Shown here: one piece after another, positions 1 through 7,577 of the stretch | How positions within the stretch are numbered: the stretch's first letter is position 1 | Layout: each line of letters begins with the position of its first letter | Source of the DNA: Phoronis ovalis | Taxonomy: Eukaryota; Phoronida; Phoronidae | NCBI GenBank assembly: GCA_028565635.1 | Contig: JAOXYB010058901.1 | Coordinates: forward strand, 1 to 10,878 | Direction of reading: 5' to 3' | DNA length: 10,878 nt | Notes under the pieces: model-generated | The model's input: only the letters and a program-made list of their open reading frames with translations | Databases searched by the model: none | Told to the model about the DNA's origin: nothing | Program-made: the position numbers and the translations under genes

Positions 1-66
1 TTTTCTTCATTAATTAATGGAGCTGCTAGTCCATGCTTTGCCATCATTTTCGCAGAAATCTTAGGG
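1..66 (+). pseudogene. ABCB pseudogene exon 1 in window: start of second TMD (partial)
   Basis: Frame 1 reads 22 codons including INGAASPCFAIIFAEILG, which matches the first helix of the second TMD in P-glycoproteins (family pattern INGxxxPxFAIIFxxIIG). It ends in phase 0 at a consensus donor GTGAGT (67-72). The 5' end of the exon lies outside the window. No lesion is visible in this piece. Confidence 0.85.
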
Positions 67-694
67 GTGAGTAGACGCACATATTGTTGCCCCTTTGTGT
101 GATCTAGGCGAAGAACGAACATAGATATTAGATAAAAAAAAGTTAAAAGCTAAAAAAGTTATTGTTTTGAGAGGATTTTTTGAAGATTATGTATAGTGTA
201 CACATGTATGTATTTCTTACAAGTAACTTTTCCCATCTTGAATTGGCACCACGTGTTTCTGTAGGGATGACGTCATCTTAACGACAGAACTAGAGGGTCT
301 AGTGCTATTTATAATCATTACACGACCAATAGTGTCTTCTCACGGCTGTTCCTATTTCATGTTATATGTAGATAGGTGCAAGCTACCAATTAATCGACTA
401 CAGTATAAATAAAGGTTTATCTGACTTTAAAAAATCAGGAAACAAAATTGTGGAAAAGAAATCATTGAGTACATGCATTATACTATATTATACAAATAGT
501 GTTCAAATATTTGGGAGCTATCCTGAAATATTATTCGAAAAAAACGTTTATTTCTATTTTAGAAGATTTGTGATAATTTCTGTTGAATGTAAGCTTGATT
601 TACATGTATAGTATTAAGGGGAGGATGGAAAAGCCATGCATGCTAAAGTGCTATCTAAAAAAAATATTAAGAACATTGATTTTTTGTGTTTAAG
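67..694 (+). other. Intron of ABCB pseudogene with CRE and E-box palindromes
   Basis: A 628-bp AT-rich intron from donor GTGAGT at 67 to acceptor TTTAAG ending at 694. No coding segment is visible in it. It contains a CACGTG E-box core (250-255) and a 12-bp perfect palindrome, gatgacgtcatc (266-277), that includes the CREB/ATF site TGACGTCA (268-275). Whether these sites are used is unknown. Confidence 0.7.
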
Positions 695-877
695 GTATTT
701 GCCGAAACGGATAAGGAAAAACAAACAAGATATATAATTTTGTACTCGTTGGTGTTTTTGGCGATTGGTGTTGGGAGCGGAATAGGTCTGCTGATGTAGA
801 TGGGCATGTTTGGAATATCAGGCCAATATTTAACTATGAGAATAAGACGACTAACATTTAAAGCTATGCTGCGACAG
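695..877 (+). pseudogene. ABCB pseudogene exon 2: TM8 region, carries in-frame TAG
   Basis: A phase 0-0 exon of 61 codons between acceptor TTTAAG and donor GTTTGT. It starts VFAETDKEKQTRY and ends FKAMLRQ, matching the P-glycoprotein stretch that ends in RSMLRQ. Codon 35 (797-799) is TAG. An ungapped alignment back from the conserved MLRQ end puts it at the family's FLQGF glutamine, so CAG to TAG is a one-step change. The exon is a multiple of three and could be skipped in frame, but this would remove a membrane helix. Confidence 0.85.
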
Positions 878-1069
878 GTTTGTGATGATGACTTCTTATT
901 TTACACTGTTGTTTTTTTTCCTTTTCTGCACTATGCAATTTATTGCTTGAATTTCGTGGCCCAGACAAAGTAGGAGATTAAAAAACATATTTTTTTAATT
1001 CTTGTATTGTATTTTTCAACTTAATGATCTTAACACATTATTTACATTTATTTGTATTTATTTCTTAAG

Positions 1070-1153
1070 GAAATTGCTTATTTTGATGATCATAGGAATA
1101 ACACCGGTGCATCAACAACAAAACCTGCTACAGAAGCAGCTGCAATTCAAGGA
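1070..1153 (+). pseudogene. ABCB pseudogene exon 3: intracellular loop segment
   Basis: A phase 0-0 exon of 28 codons, from acceptor CTTAAG to donor GTAAGA. It reads EIAYFDDHRNNTGASTTKPA followed by TEAAAIQG, matching the conserved WFDD-x-NTTGALTTRLA-AAxVxG segment after MLRQ. The usual Arg-Leu before Ala is Lys-Pro here, an unusual change in a helical intracellular loop that may reflect relaxed constraint. The frame is open throughout. Confidence 0.85.
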
Positions 1154-1374
1154 GTAAGACATAACAGTATTTGTTTTAAAATGTTACCATGGAAATTTGA
1201 ATACTTGATGTAACAGAATTGGTCCTTAACCCTTTTTTAAGTTTGGAAGATATGAATTTAAGAAATGATATCAGTAAAGAAATTGTAGGACTTTTGTGAA
1301 GACATGCTTACATGAATCAATGCTGAAAGTAAAGAAATTAGTATTAAGAAATAATGCATTTTCAATTCTTGTAG

Positions 1375-1578
1375 GCCACAGGGCCTCGTATTGGTAACTT
1401 CCTTGAGAATATCTCTAATATGGGTGTTGCTTTGGTTATTGCATTTGTGTATAGTTGGCGTCTAACTTTGGTTATATTGGCATTTACACCGTTTATGGCT
1501 GTCTCTGGTTTTGTTGAGATGAAAGTAGCCCAGGGAGCTGCTGCCAAGGACAAGGGAGCTCTAGAGTATGCTGGGAAG
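1375..1578 (+). pseudogene. ABCB pseudogene exon 4: TM9-TM10
   Basis: A phase 0-0 exon of 68 codons, from acceptor TTGTAG to donor GTAAAA. It encodes the family pattern G-R-x-x-x-x-x-x-N-I...IAFxYxWxLTLVILAxxPFxAxxGxVEMK followed by KDKGALEYAGK. Two hydrophobic helices flank a short loop. The frame is intact. This and the NBD exons are the best preserved parts of the locus. Confidence 0.88.
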
Positions 1579-2089
1579 GTAAAAATCATAATGAGCATAT
1601 ATATTCATAAATACTCTTTGTGATTACTTGTGTTATTTAATTCCATTTCCATTATCCAAATTAAGGACTGGAGATCTATTGTAACACTATTATTTAATTA
1701 TAACCTTATTTCCTTACTTTTATGATCGAAATGAAAACTTAGACAATGATCATGCGCTTTTAGAATTATGATTATACTTAAAATGTATAAATGCAAAGCA
1801 CAAAAGGTTGAAAATAGTATTCATAATCTAATAATCGCTCATGTTGGGGAAAATTGTATTTTTTGAATTTTTAACTTTTAAAAGAATATAATAAATCCTT
1901 CCACCTGCAAAGTGGATTCGAAATTGCTTCAGCTTGGAATTTTTGTTGAATGTCTTTTTTATTAAACTGTACTTGAAGTAGCCAATATAATTAACTTTTT
2001 TATGTTTAGATGTGCTTTTGCTGTTAAATTTCAAATAACTGTTCTTTGACTTAATTTGACTTACTAGACTGCTATAATTGTAATTACAG

Positions 2090-2176
2090 GTGGCTGTAGA
2101 AGCTATTGGAAACATTCGTACCGTGGCTTCATTAACAAAGGAGAACGCATTCTATAAAATTAAATGGACCATTCAA
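2090..2176 (+). pseudogene. ABCB pseudogene exon 5: EAIGNIRTVASL segment, frameshifted, donor lost
   Basis: The acceptor ATTACAG is followed by VAVEAIGNIRTVASLTKENA, the highly conserved intracellular loop. After FYK (2150-2158) the frame fails and reaches TAA at 2186. One base later, 2160-2174 reads LNGPF, the residues expected just before the next exon (NSLKKAH). This suggests an out-of-frame deletion of roughly five codons less one base. The phase of the next exon requires the exon to end at 2176, where the donor would be ATATGT in place of GTATGT, so the donor also looks mutated. The exon core is certain; its 3' end is inferred. Confidence 0.75.
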
Positions 2177-2780
2177 ATATGTCTATAATGTAACACTCAT
2201 TTAATTTCTAGCGCACTACTATTGTAAAGTTCCAAATACAAAATAAAAGAACATTCAATATACTATTTGCAGGCACATGATCTTTGAGGGAAGCACCGTC
2301 AGATCCTATTGAATTTCCAGAATCCTTAGTTGAATACAATTCTGTTTTTTAAAACTCGAAATTTAATCAAACTAATGAAAGTATTAATAAATAATGTATA
2401 AATATTAATGTAAATTTCAAAATAGGCATTTCTTAGCGCACCACGAATGTATCACAAACTATGTCATTGTGCATTCAAATGCTCGCAAGGTTTGGGTCCA
2501 CAACTGATGGTTCCCTAAGTAAATATATGCAAATGGTTTATTAATCGAAGTATTTGAAGAGTAATTTGCCGTGTTTGTGGGTACACTATTAGCATCAGGG
2601 TCAATTAAAAATTCAGTTGAAAGATGTATTTCATTTTCTTGTTACTGAGTATTAAAACTGTAGCAGATATGTATCATTTCTGAATTTCAATTTAAATTAC
2701 TGTTTCATGTATATATTCTGGGCTATTTCCAGTGCTCAACATTTAAGTTATTCTGTACATGAACCTTTTGTATTTTACAG
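2177..2780 (+). other. Intron of ABCB pseudogene, no further features
   Basis: An intron of about 600 bp between the damaged exon 5 and exon 6. It ends with acceptor TTTTACAG at 2773-2780. I see no coding segment, repeat array or RNA gene in it. Confidence 0.6.
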
Positions 2781-2945
2781 AAATAGCTTAAAGAAAGCCC
2801 ACCTTGTTGGATTTCTTTTTGGTTTATCCCAGGGCGTGTTATTCTTTGCCTATGCAGCTGGTTTCACGTATGGGGCATACCTTATCGAGATTAGCCAAAA
2901 AGATCCCAATGATAATTTGGACGTGAATTTCATTGATGTCATGAA
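2781..2945 (+). pseudogene. ABCB pseudogene exon 6: TM11
   Basis: The exon begins with one base completing a split Lys or Arg codon, followed by NSLKKAHLVGFLFGLSQGVL and a hydrophobic helix ending FTYGAYLIE. It ends FIDVMK with two bases left over before donor GTACGT (2946-2951). It matches P-glycoprotein RNSLRKAH through the FEDV region. The loop QKDPNDNLDVN is a few residues longer than in mammalian homologues. The frame is intact. Confidence 0.87.
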
Positions 2946-3250
2946 GTACGTTAAGTAACACAGACGTCAGAGCTTTCCAATAATTAATTACTCCGTTTTG
3001 ATCATTAGTAACAAACCCAAAATCAACAGATAACCAGCACTTTCATCTTATACGGAGGATGAACACCAGTCATGTGAGCCTAGTTAATAAGAATTAGTGC
3101 CTGAATGTGGAGTATTTTGTTTGAAGGGTAAAGTTATCCCTATGATGTAAATCCTATGTTCATTGTAATAAAACATAATATTATGAAAGAATTGCTCTCG
3201 GTGGTACACGTTTTACACACATTTTTAAACATATATGAAGAGCAAACCCA

Positions 3251-3482
3251 GCTGAACAAGTTGAACTTTTATTTTTGCAGAGCTTTCTCAACTGAACAAG
3301 TTGAACTTTTGTGTTTGCAAACTTTTCGCAGCTGAACAAGTTGAACTTTTATGTTTGCAAACTTTTCGCAGCTGAACAAGTATAATTTTTATTTTTGCAG
3401 ATTTTTCTCAGCTGAACAAGTTGAACTTTTATGTTTGCAGAGTTTTTTCAAGTTGAACATTTATTTTTTCATAGTTTTCTCA
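3251..3482 (+). repeat. 40-bp tandem array built from the intron 6 splice acceptor
   Basis: Five contiguous units of exactly 40 bp start at 3251, 3291, 3331, 3371 and 3411, followed by a 32-bp partial unit (3451-3482) that runs into exon 7. Each unit opens with gctgaacaag or a close variant, then a T-rich tract, then TTTGCAG or TTTGCAA, then an AGTTTTCTCA-like stretch. That last part is the exon 7 start itself. The unit therefore contains polypyrimidine tract, 3' splice site and first exon codons. Units 1, 4 and 5 keep CAG; units 2 and 3 have CAA. The unit next to the true exon has lost CAG (reads CATAG). Confidence 0.95.
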
Positions 3483-3629
3483 GCTATTATTTTTGGCGCC
3501 ATGGCTATGGGACAAGCCAGTTCCTTTGCTCCTGATTTTGGCGAAGCTAAAGCATCAGCAAACCACATCTTTTATCTTTTGGACAGAGAACCCGCCATCG
3601 ATGCTTACTCTGACGAAGGACAACAACAA
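3401..3629 (+). pseudogene. ABCB pseudogene exon 7: TM12 and linker to NBD2
   Basis: Conserved sequence begins [20 protein letters not shown] at 3474, then [15 protein letters not shown] and IDAYSDEG, matching TM12 and the linker before NBD2. The expected acceptor directly before 3473 reads CAT, not CAG, and the nearby TAG at 3472-3474 gives the wrong phase. Splicing at repeat unit 4 (CAG at 3398-3400) gives the right phase and an open frame, but inserts 24 residues starting FFSAEQVE. The 3' end is set by GCAAGT at 3630, a GC-type donor that joins in phase to the next exon. Confidence 0.75.
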
Positions 3630-3955
3630 GCAAGTTATCTTAAATAATTACTATTATAGATTTCTGCACTTTTTACGACTTACGAAATATTACTTGTAAA
3701 AAGTAGCCACTTGCAAGGGACACCAATCTGCTTGATTTGTAACTAAAACTGTTAGCGTGTGTCTTATATGCTCCTTTTACGCTACACTTTAAACTGTTCA
3801 CGTAACGTTACTGGTTGATGTGTTTGTTGGAACACAAAAGTAGCTTCCTCCAGGTAGTAAACATGTCTCATTGAAATTCTGCTTAGGCGTCATTCTGACA
3901 TATTTTGATTTTGCATGAGTCTGTTTAAATAAATCATTGTTTTATTCTGTTGTAG

Positions 3956-4153
3956 GCAGTTGTTAGTGGTAGAGTGGAGTTCCAAGATGTCCACTTCAAT
4001 TACCCAACTCGACCGAGTGTTAGAATTCTGCGAGGTTTAAACGTTTCAGTTAATGTTGGAGAAACATTAGCACTGGTTGGATCTTCTGGCTGTGGAAAAT
4101 CAACGAGCGTTCAGCTTATGGAAAGATTATATGATACATTAACAGGAAATGTT
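3956..4153 (+). pseudogene. ABCB pseudogene exon 8: NBD2 A-loop and Walker A
   Basis: A phase 0-0 exon of 66 codons after acceptor TTGTAG. It reads [16 protein letters not shown] (A-loop Tyr that stacks on ATP adenine), then the Walker A motif GSSGCGKST (4079-4105), which binds ATP phosphates, then [14 protein letters not shown]. The best-aligned end is at 4153 before GCATGT, a second GC donor. A GT donor at 4151 would shorten the loop by one residue. The coding sequence is undamaged. Confidence 0.87.
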
Positions 4154-4427
4154 GCATGTATCTTGAACAGTTATTACAAAAAGTTATGGTACCATTCATT
4201 TTATTTTTGATCTATTGAAGTGTTTACAACTGTTGATGGTACGGGATTTATTGTTGTCAACGACTTTTAAGCGTCAACTGCCTATACTACTAATTAGAAT
4301 GCTAACTATTTTAAAGAGTTATACTACTCACTACAGGTCGAGTTTGAATTGTAACTGCTGCTGAACTGTTGCTTTTGATTATGATTAATTGTAATTAAAT
4401 TATCTACATATCTCTGTGCTGTTTCAG

Positions 4428-4635
4428 ATTTTTGATGGTAAAGATATCAAGAATCTCAAATTGTCTTGGCTTCGATCTCAGATAGGTGTCGTGTCCCAGG
4501 AACCCAGTTCTCTTTGACCGTAGCATTAAAGATAGTATTGCATATGGTGATAATTCTAGAGAGCTAGGAATGGGGGAAATGACCGCTGCGGCCCGTACAG
4601 CTAGCATTCACAGCTTTATTGCAGAATTACCAAAC
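4428..4635 (+). pseudogene. ABCB pseudogene exon 9: Q-loop segment with +1 frameshift
   Basis: Acceptor GTTTCAG is followed by IFDGKDIKNLKLSWLRSQIG and VVSQEP, which contains the Q-loop glutamine (4497-4499). The run CCC at 4503-4505 has one C too many. As written the frame gives SSL and TGA at 4515-4517. Ignoring one C restores VLFDRSIKDSIAYGDNSREL and onward to IAELPN before donor GTAAGT (4636). The exon is 208 bp, one more than a multiple of three, although both ends are phase 0, which confirms the indel independently. Confidence 0.88.
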
Positions 4636-5007
4636 GTAAGTTATATCTGCTAATTAATATCAGAAGGTTTTAATTTGAGTTTTGGCAGTAAGATCAGTTT
4701 GATAAAATTGATATGAATATAGTTTAAAAAAACTACTGGGACAAACGTTTGATCTTTATGGAATTCAAAGAAGCTGATATGGATTTAAGCTTCACTTACA
4801 AGGGAAAGGGTGCCTCTTGTTAACTTTCATAGAGCAATGTGCACAAATGGTGGATTTTAACATGTGCAATATTTGGAGTTTACGATATATGTTTACCCTG
4901 GCTTATGTACCTGCAAAATGAATGTCCTCAAATGTGTCTGTCGATGAAAAGTGAGATCTTTATTGACGTTTCATAAAAGTCTAAATGCAGCCCTTGACTA
5001 TTTGCAG

Positions 5008-5154
5008 GGATATGCCACTTCCGTTGGTGACAAGGGAACACAGTTATCCGGAGGTCAAAAACAAAGAATTGCCATTGCCAGGGCACTGTTGAGAAATCCT
5101 AAAATATTACTTTTGGACGAAGCCACGTCAGCCTTGGATACTGAGAATGAAAAG
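5008..5154 (+). pseudogene. ABCB pseudogene exon 10: ABC signature and Walker B
   Basis: A phase 0-0 exon of 49 codons from acceptor TTTGCAG. It encodes [20 protein letters not shown] with the ABC signature LSGGQ (5044-5058), then [12 protein letters not shown] (Walker B with catalytic Glu, plus D-loop), and ends ENEK at donor GTGGAG (5155). The sequence is undamaged and very close to the family consensus. A downstream TAA at 5170-5172 is intronic. Confidence 0.9.
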
Positions 5155-5269
5155 GTGGAGAGTATAATTTAAAAACTACTTTGTGATAATACTTGCAGCT
5201 GCTTGTGAAACGTCACATATCATAAACATATCAAATCGAGGTAAATTCATAATTAGTATTTTTTTATAG

Positions 5270-5430
5270 GTCGTATACTGATACTGAAATTACATTTTTG
5301 TTTACTGGACAAAGCTCAAAAACGACGCACAACCATTGTGATTGCCCACCGCCTGTCTACGTTTAGAAATGCGTCCAACATTGCAGTAATTCATCGTGGA
5401 GGAGTTGTAGCATTGGGAACATATAATTAA
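5270..5430 (+). pseudogene. ABCB pseudogene last exon: H-loop, disrupted at both ends
   Basis: After acceptor TTTATAG the exon opens with VV (5270-5275) as in the family's VVQEALDKA. Then 32 bases (5276-5307), with the duplication tactgatactga, stand where about 12 are expected, giving TGA at 5279-5281 and a frame change. From 5308 a second frame reads [18 protein letters not shown], with the H-loop His at 5347-5349, and ends VVALGTYN at TAA 5428-5430. Family members continue about 20 residues past the GTH-like motif, so the C-terminus is also cut short. Confidence 0.82.
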
Positions 5431-5509
5431 CCAATTATTGTCTAAACAACGATTCTGTTACAAACTTAATAATGCACAGTTAATGCAGACATAGACAGTT
5501 AAAGGAAAA

Positions 5510-5515
5510 AATAAA
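5510..5515 (+). promoter_or_regulatory. Candidate poly(A) signal AATAAA downstream of ABCB pseudogene
   Basis: A canonical AATAAA lies 79 bp after the last ABCB stop, at a plausible distance for its 3' end. In AT-rich DNA this hexamer is frequent by chance, so the call rests on position only. Confidence 0.35.
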
Positions 5516-6695
5516 ATATCATGTCTAATAATCAAAATTATGTGCATAATTCAGACAGCAAACATCATTTGGAATGTTCATAGTATTTTTTGTATTATTT
5601 TTTTCATATGTCATCAAAGTGTCTGCAAGTAATTAGCATTGCTTTTTTATTTCTTGTCAACTATTGATTTGTAAATTGTTCATGTACGCAGTTTGTTAGC
5701 AAATAATAATAGCTTGATTATAAAACATCTTAATATCTTATAAACGAAAGATATAAATATCAGTTTATTGACTTAGCAACTTCATTGTCGATTGAGCTAG
5801 CACTTGAACCCAGTTCACAATTTAGTTAAGCATTCAGAACTTTATTATAATTCTTGCCAACAGATATACTGTTTGATTTTATGAAAACTTCTTACATATT
5901 AAAACAACGTTAATATATTACATGTATATGGGTAACGACAATACAGTAAAAGGTCAACAGCTAGCCTACCTAAGAATAATTATATGTTATATTTTGTGCA
6001 AATTATAAACGACCACGTTGTCGTAACTTTGTGTATATATTCTGATTAAAATGTTACTTGTATTTGTGCATTTATTTATATGTTCAACATTAATGATGCA
6101 TTTTTATTACTAACAGGCTTATAATAGAGGTGTATGTAATGTATGTATCTCATATGTAATGCATCCTGATATGCAAGTAGAGGAGAGTGCCAGGGGTGAA
6201 CATTTTTGTAACAGATATATATTTATATATAGAAACACTTTTGGAAACAGTCACAGGGGCACCACTAAATTTGCAGTTTCACCTAAAAGACTCACGAGTC
6301 TGCAATTTACTCCTCTCAGCCACTTTAGGATAACAATATTAATTCTGACCTTATAGGATGACACGAAAAGACTTCAATATAATCAGTTACCTTTGTATAT
6401 ATAACCGGGACTCTTAAATCTAGAAAATTTTTAATTTTATCTGTATCATTGTCTGCAGAATTGGAAATTTGGCGTTGAAATCGGTAATTAAGAACGACCA
6501 ACAATTGGGCTTTTGAGAAAAGTATCTGCTTACGAAAGGCTTTGTCCTAATGGTAATTATACGGTGTTAATATTAATGATGATTTGTATGGCTTCAAAAC
6601 CAATGTAGGTTCACTTATATTCCAAGTTTATATTCATCTGATGAATAATAGTAATTCAACATGTTATACTAGAAAGATTAAATAGTGGTTGCGTT

Positions 6696-6755
6696 CAAGC
6701 GTGTATGCACGTACTGGTTACTTAGTACTGGTTACGCTGAACATAGACACGCTTG
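6696..6755. repeat. Inverted 9-bp repeat enclosing an 11-bp direct repeat
   Basis: Arms caagcgtgt (6696-6704) and acacgcttg (6747-6755) are exact reverse complements with a 42-bp spacer. The spacer contains gtactggttac twice, at 6711-6721 and 6725-6735. It may be a small cruciform or the remains of a short mobile element. No function can be assigned. Confidence 0.6.
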
Positions 6756-7294
6756 TGCATCTCAACGCTTACTTTATCGTAAACAGGCTTACTGTATAAT
6801 TCAGCCACTATTACATTACAAGAATTGCTTAGCAACTGGCTAGACAGTGGGGTGGGTTTCTCGAAGCTTACGACGGACGTCGTCTTAAGTCTCGTATACG
6901 TAAAGTCTAATCGTATAGTAGTAAATTTAATCATTAACATATCATAAACATTATTTGGTCTGATAATATACCCAAAATGAAAGCCATAGTGGTGAACGGA
7001 ACAGATTATGGCAGGGACTTTATCAGAATAGTATGGATTTTGGGCTTAAATGTTCAAGTTCTGAATAACTTGAGCTCAATTATAATGATATGTGATCCAA
7101 GTCTGATAAGACTAAACTTTTGCATTTTACTAACTTTTAGCTATTGTGTTAAATCTACTGTTTTCGACAAATTAACAGCCATTGGTCAACTGTTTACATT
7201 CTGACATACTTGTCAGAAATGAAAGCCTCTTTTCTATAAATGCGATAAGACAGATACATTGTTCACAAAAGATAACAAAATAAAGATATGTTAA

Positions 7295-7300
7295 TTTATT
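7295..7300 (-). promoter_or_regulatory. Candidate poly(A) signal for the opsin gene
   Basis: TTTATT on the + strand is AATAAA on the - strand, about 790 bp beyond the opsin stop codon. If used, the opsin 3' UTR would include the 7499-7577 hairpin. The call is positional and uncertain. Confidence 0.3.
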
Positions 7301-7498
7301 GCATTTTATAAATAGTACAACATCAGCACCAATGTGAATGTACAAAACAAATTACTGACAAATAAACAAGAACGGTTTACAGTGGCGAAATTCATACAGG
7401 TGTACTCACTGTACAACATAATCATATTATAGCAGTTACAATCACCAGCTTTCTAATATACTATATAACGCTGTTTGAGTTTATGGGAGGCACATCCG

Positions 7499-7577
7499 CA
7501 GCATGCATCGTTTTGTGAATGAATAACGCGTGTGCAAAACAACTGCGTTATTGTTCAGTCACAAAACGTACATGCTG
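7499..7577. repeat. Long imperfect hairpin (about 31-33 bp arms, 15-nt loop)
   Basis: The left arm 7499-7529 begins cagcatg and ends taacgc; the right arm 7545-7577 begins gcgtta and ends catgctg. Reverse-complementing the right arm reproduces the left over nearly its full length, including a shared cgttttgtga block, with a few mismatches and two small bulges. The loop is 15 nt. Size and shape resemble a microRNA precursor, but a MITE remnant or a structured 3' UTR element of the opsin are equally open. The strand is not determined. Confidence 0.85.

Larger units (their letters stand above)
1..5430 (+). pseudogene. ABCB1-like: ABCB-type (P-glycoprotein-like) transporter, C-terminal half, degraded and intron-containing
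   Basis: Intact relatives are plasma-membrane ATP-driven exporters of lipophilic compounds with two TMD-NBD halves. Eleven exons on the + strand match the second half in order: TM7 start (1-66), TM8 region (695-877), intracellular loops and TM9-TM10 (1070-1153, 1375-1578, 2090-2176), TM11 (2781-2945), TM12 and linker (about 3401-3629), NBD2 (3956-4153, 4428-4635, 5008-5154, 5270-5430). Walker A, Q-loop, signature, Walker B and H-loop are all legible. The copy is broken: in-frame TAG at 797-799, frameshift and lost donor near 2159-2177, displaced acceptor at 3471-3474, extra base at 4503-4505, insertion with TGA at 5276-5307, and early TAA at 5428. Retained introns argue against a retrocopy. 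The N-terminal half would lie upstream. Sequencing error could explain one lesion but hardly all of them. A heavily respliced functional allele is possible but unlikely. Confidence 0.85.

Noticed and set aside
1828-2115. 95-codon - strand frame
   Set aside because: It lies over an intron and exon 5 of the ABCB locus on the opposite strand; composition is Lys/Asn/Ile-rich as expected from AT-rich non-coding DNA.
3251-3482. CRISPR-like array
   Set aside because: Units are contiguous without unique spacers, the host is eukaryotic, and the unit is explained by the splice junction sequence.
4404-4607. 67-codon - strand frame
   Set aside because: Antisense shadow of ABCB exon 9.
1-5430. ABCB locus as a processed retrocopy
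   Set aside because: Ten introns with recognisable splice sites are retained.
6159-6356. 65-codon + strand frame
   Set aside because: No domain and no codon signal; it includes a short palindrome agactc-ac-gagtct that is probably chance.
6870-6883. Palindrome acgac-ggac-gtcgt
   Set aside because: Five-base arms are too short to separate from chance over 10 kb.
6977-7204. 75-codon + strand frame starting MKAIVVNGTDYGRDF
   Set aside because: The first 20 residues look protein-like, but there is no domain, splice context or homologue I recognise, and the rest is low-quality AT-rich translation.
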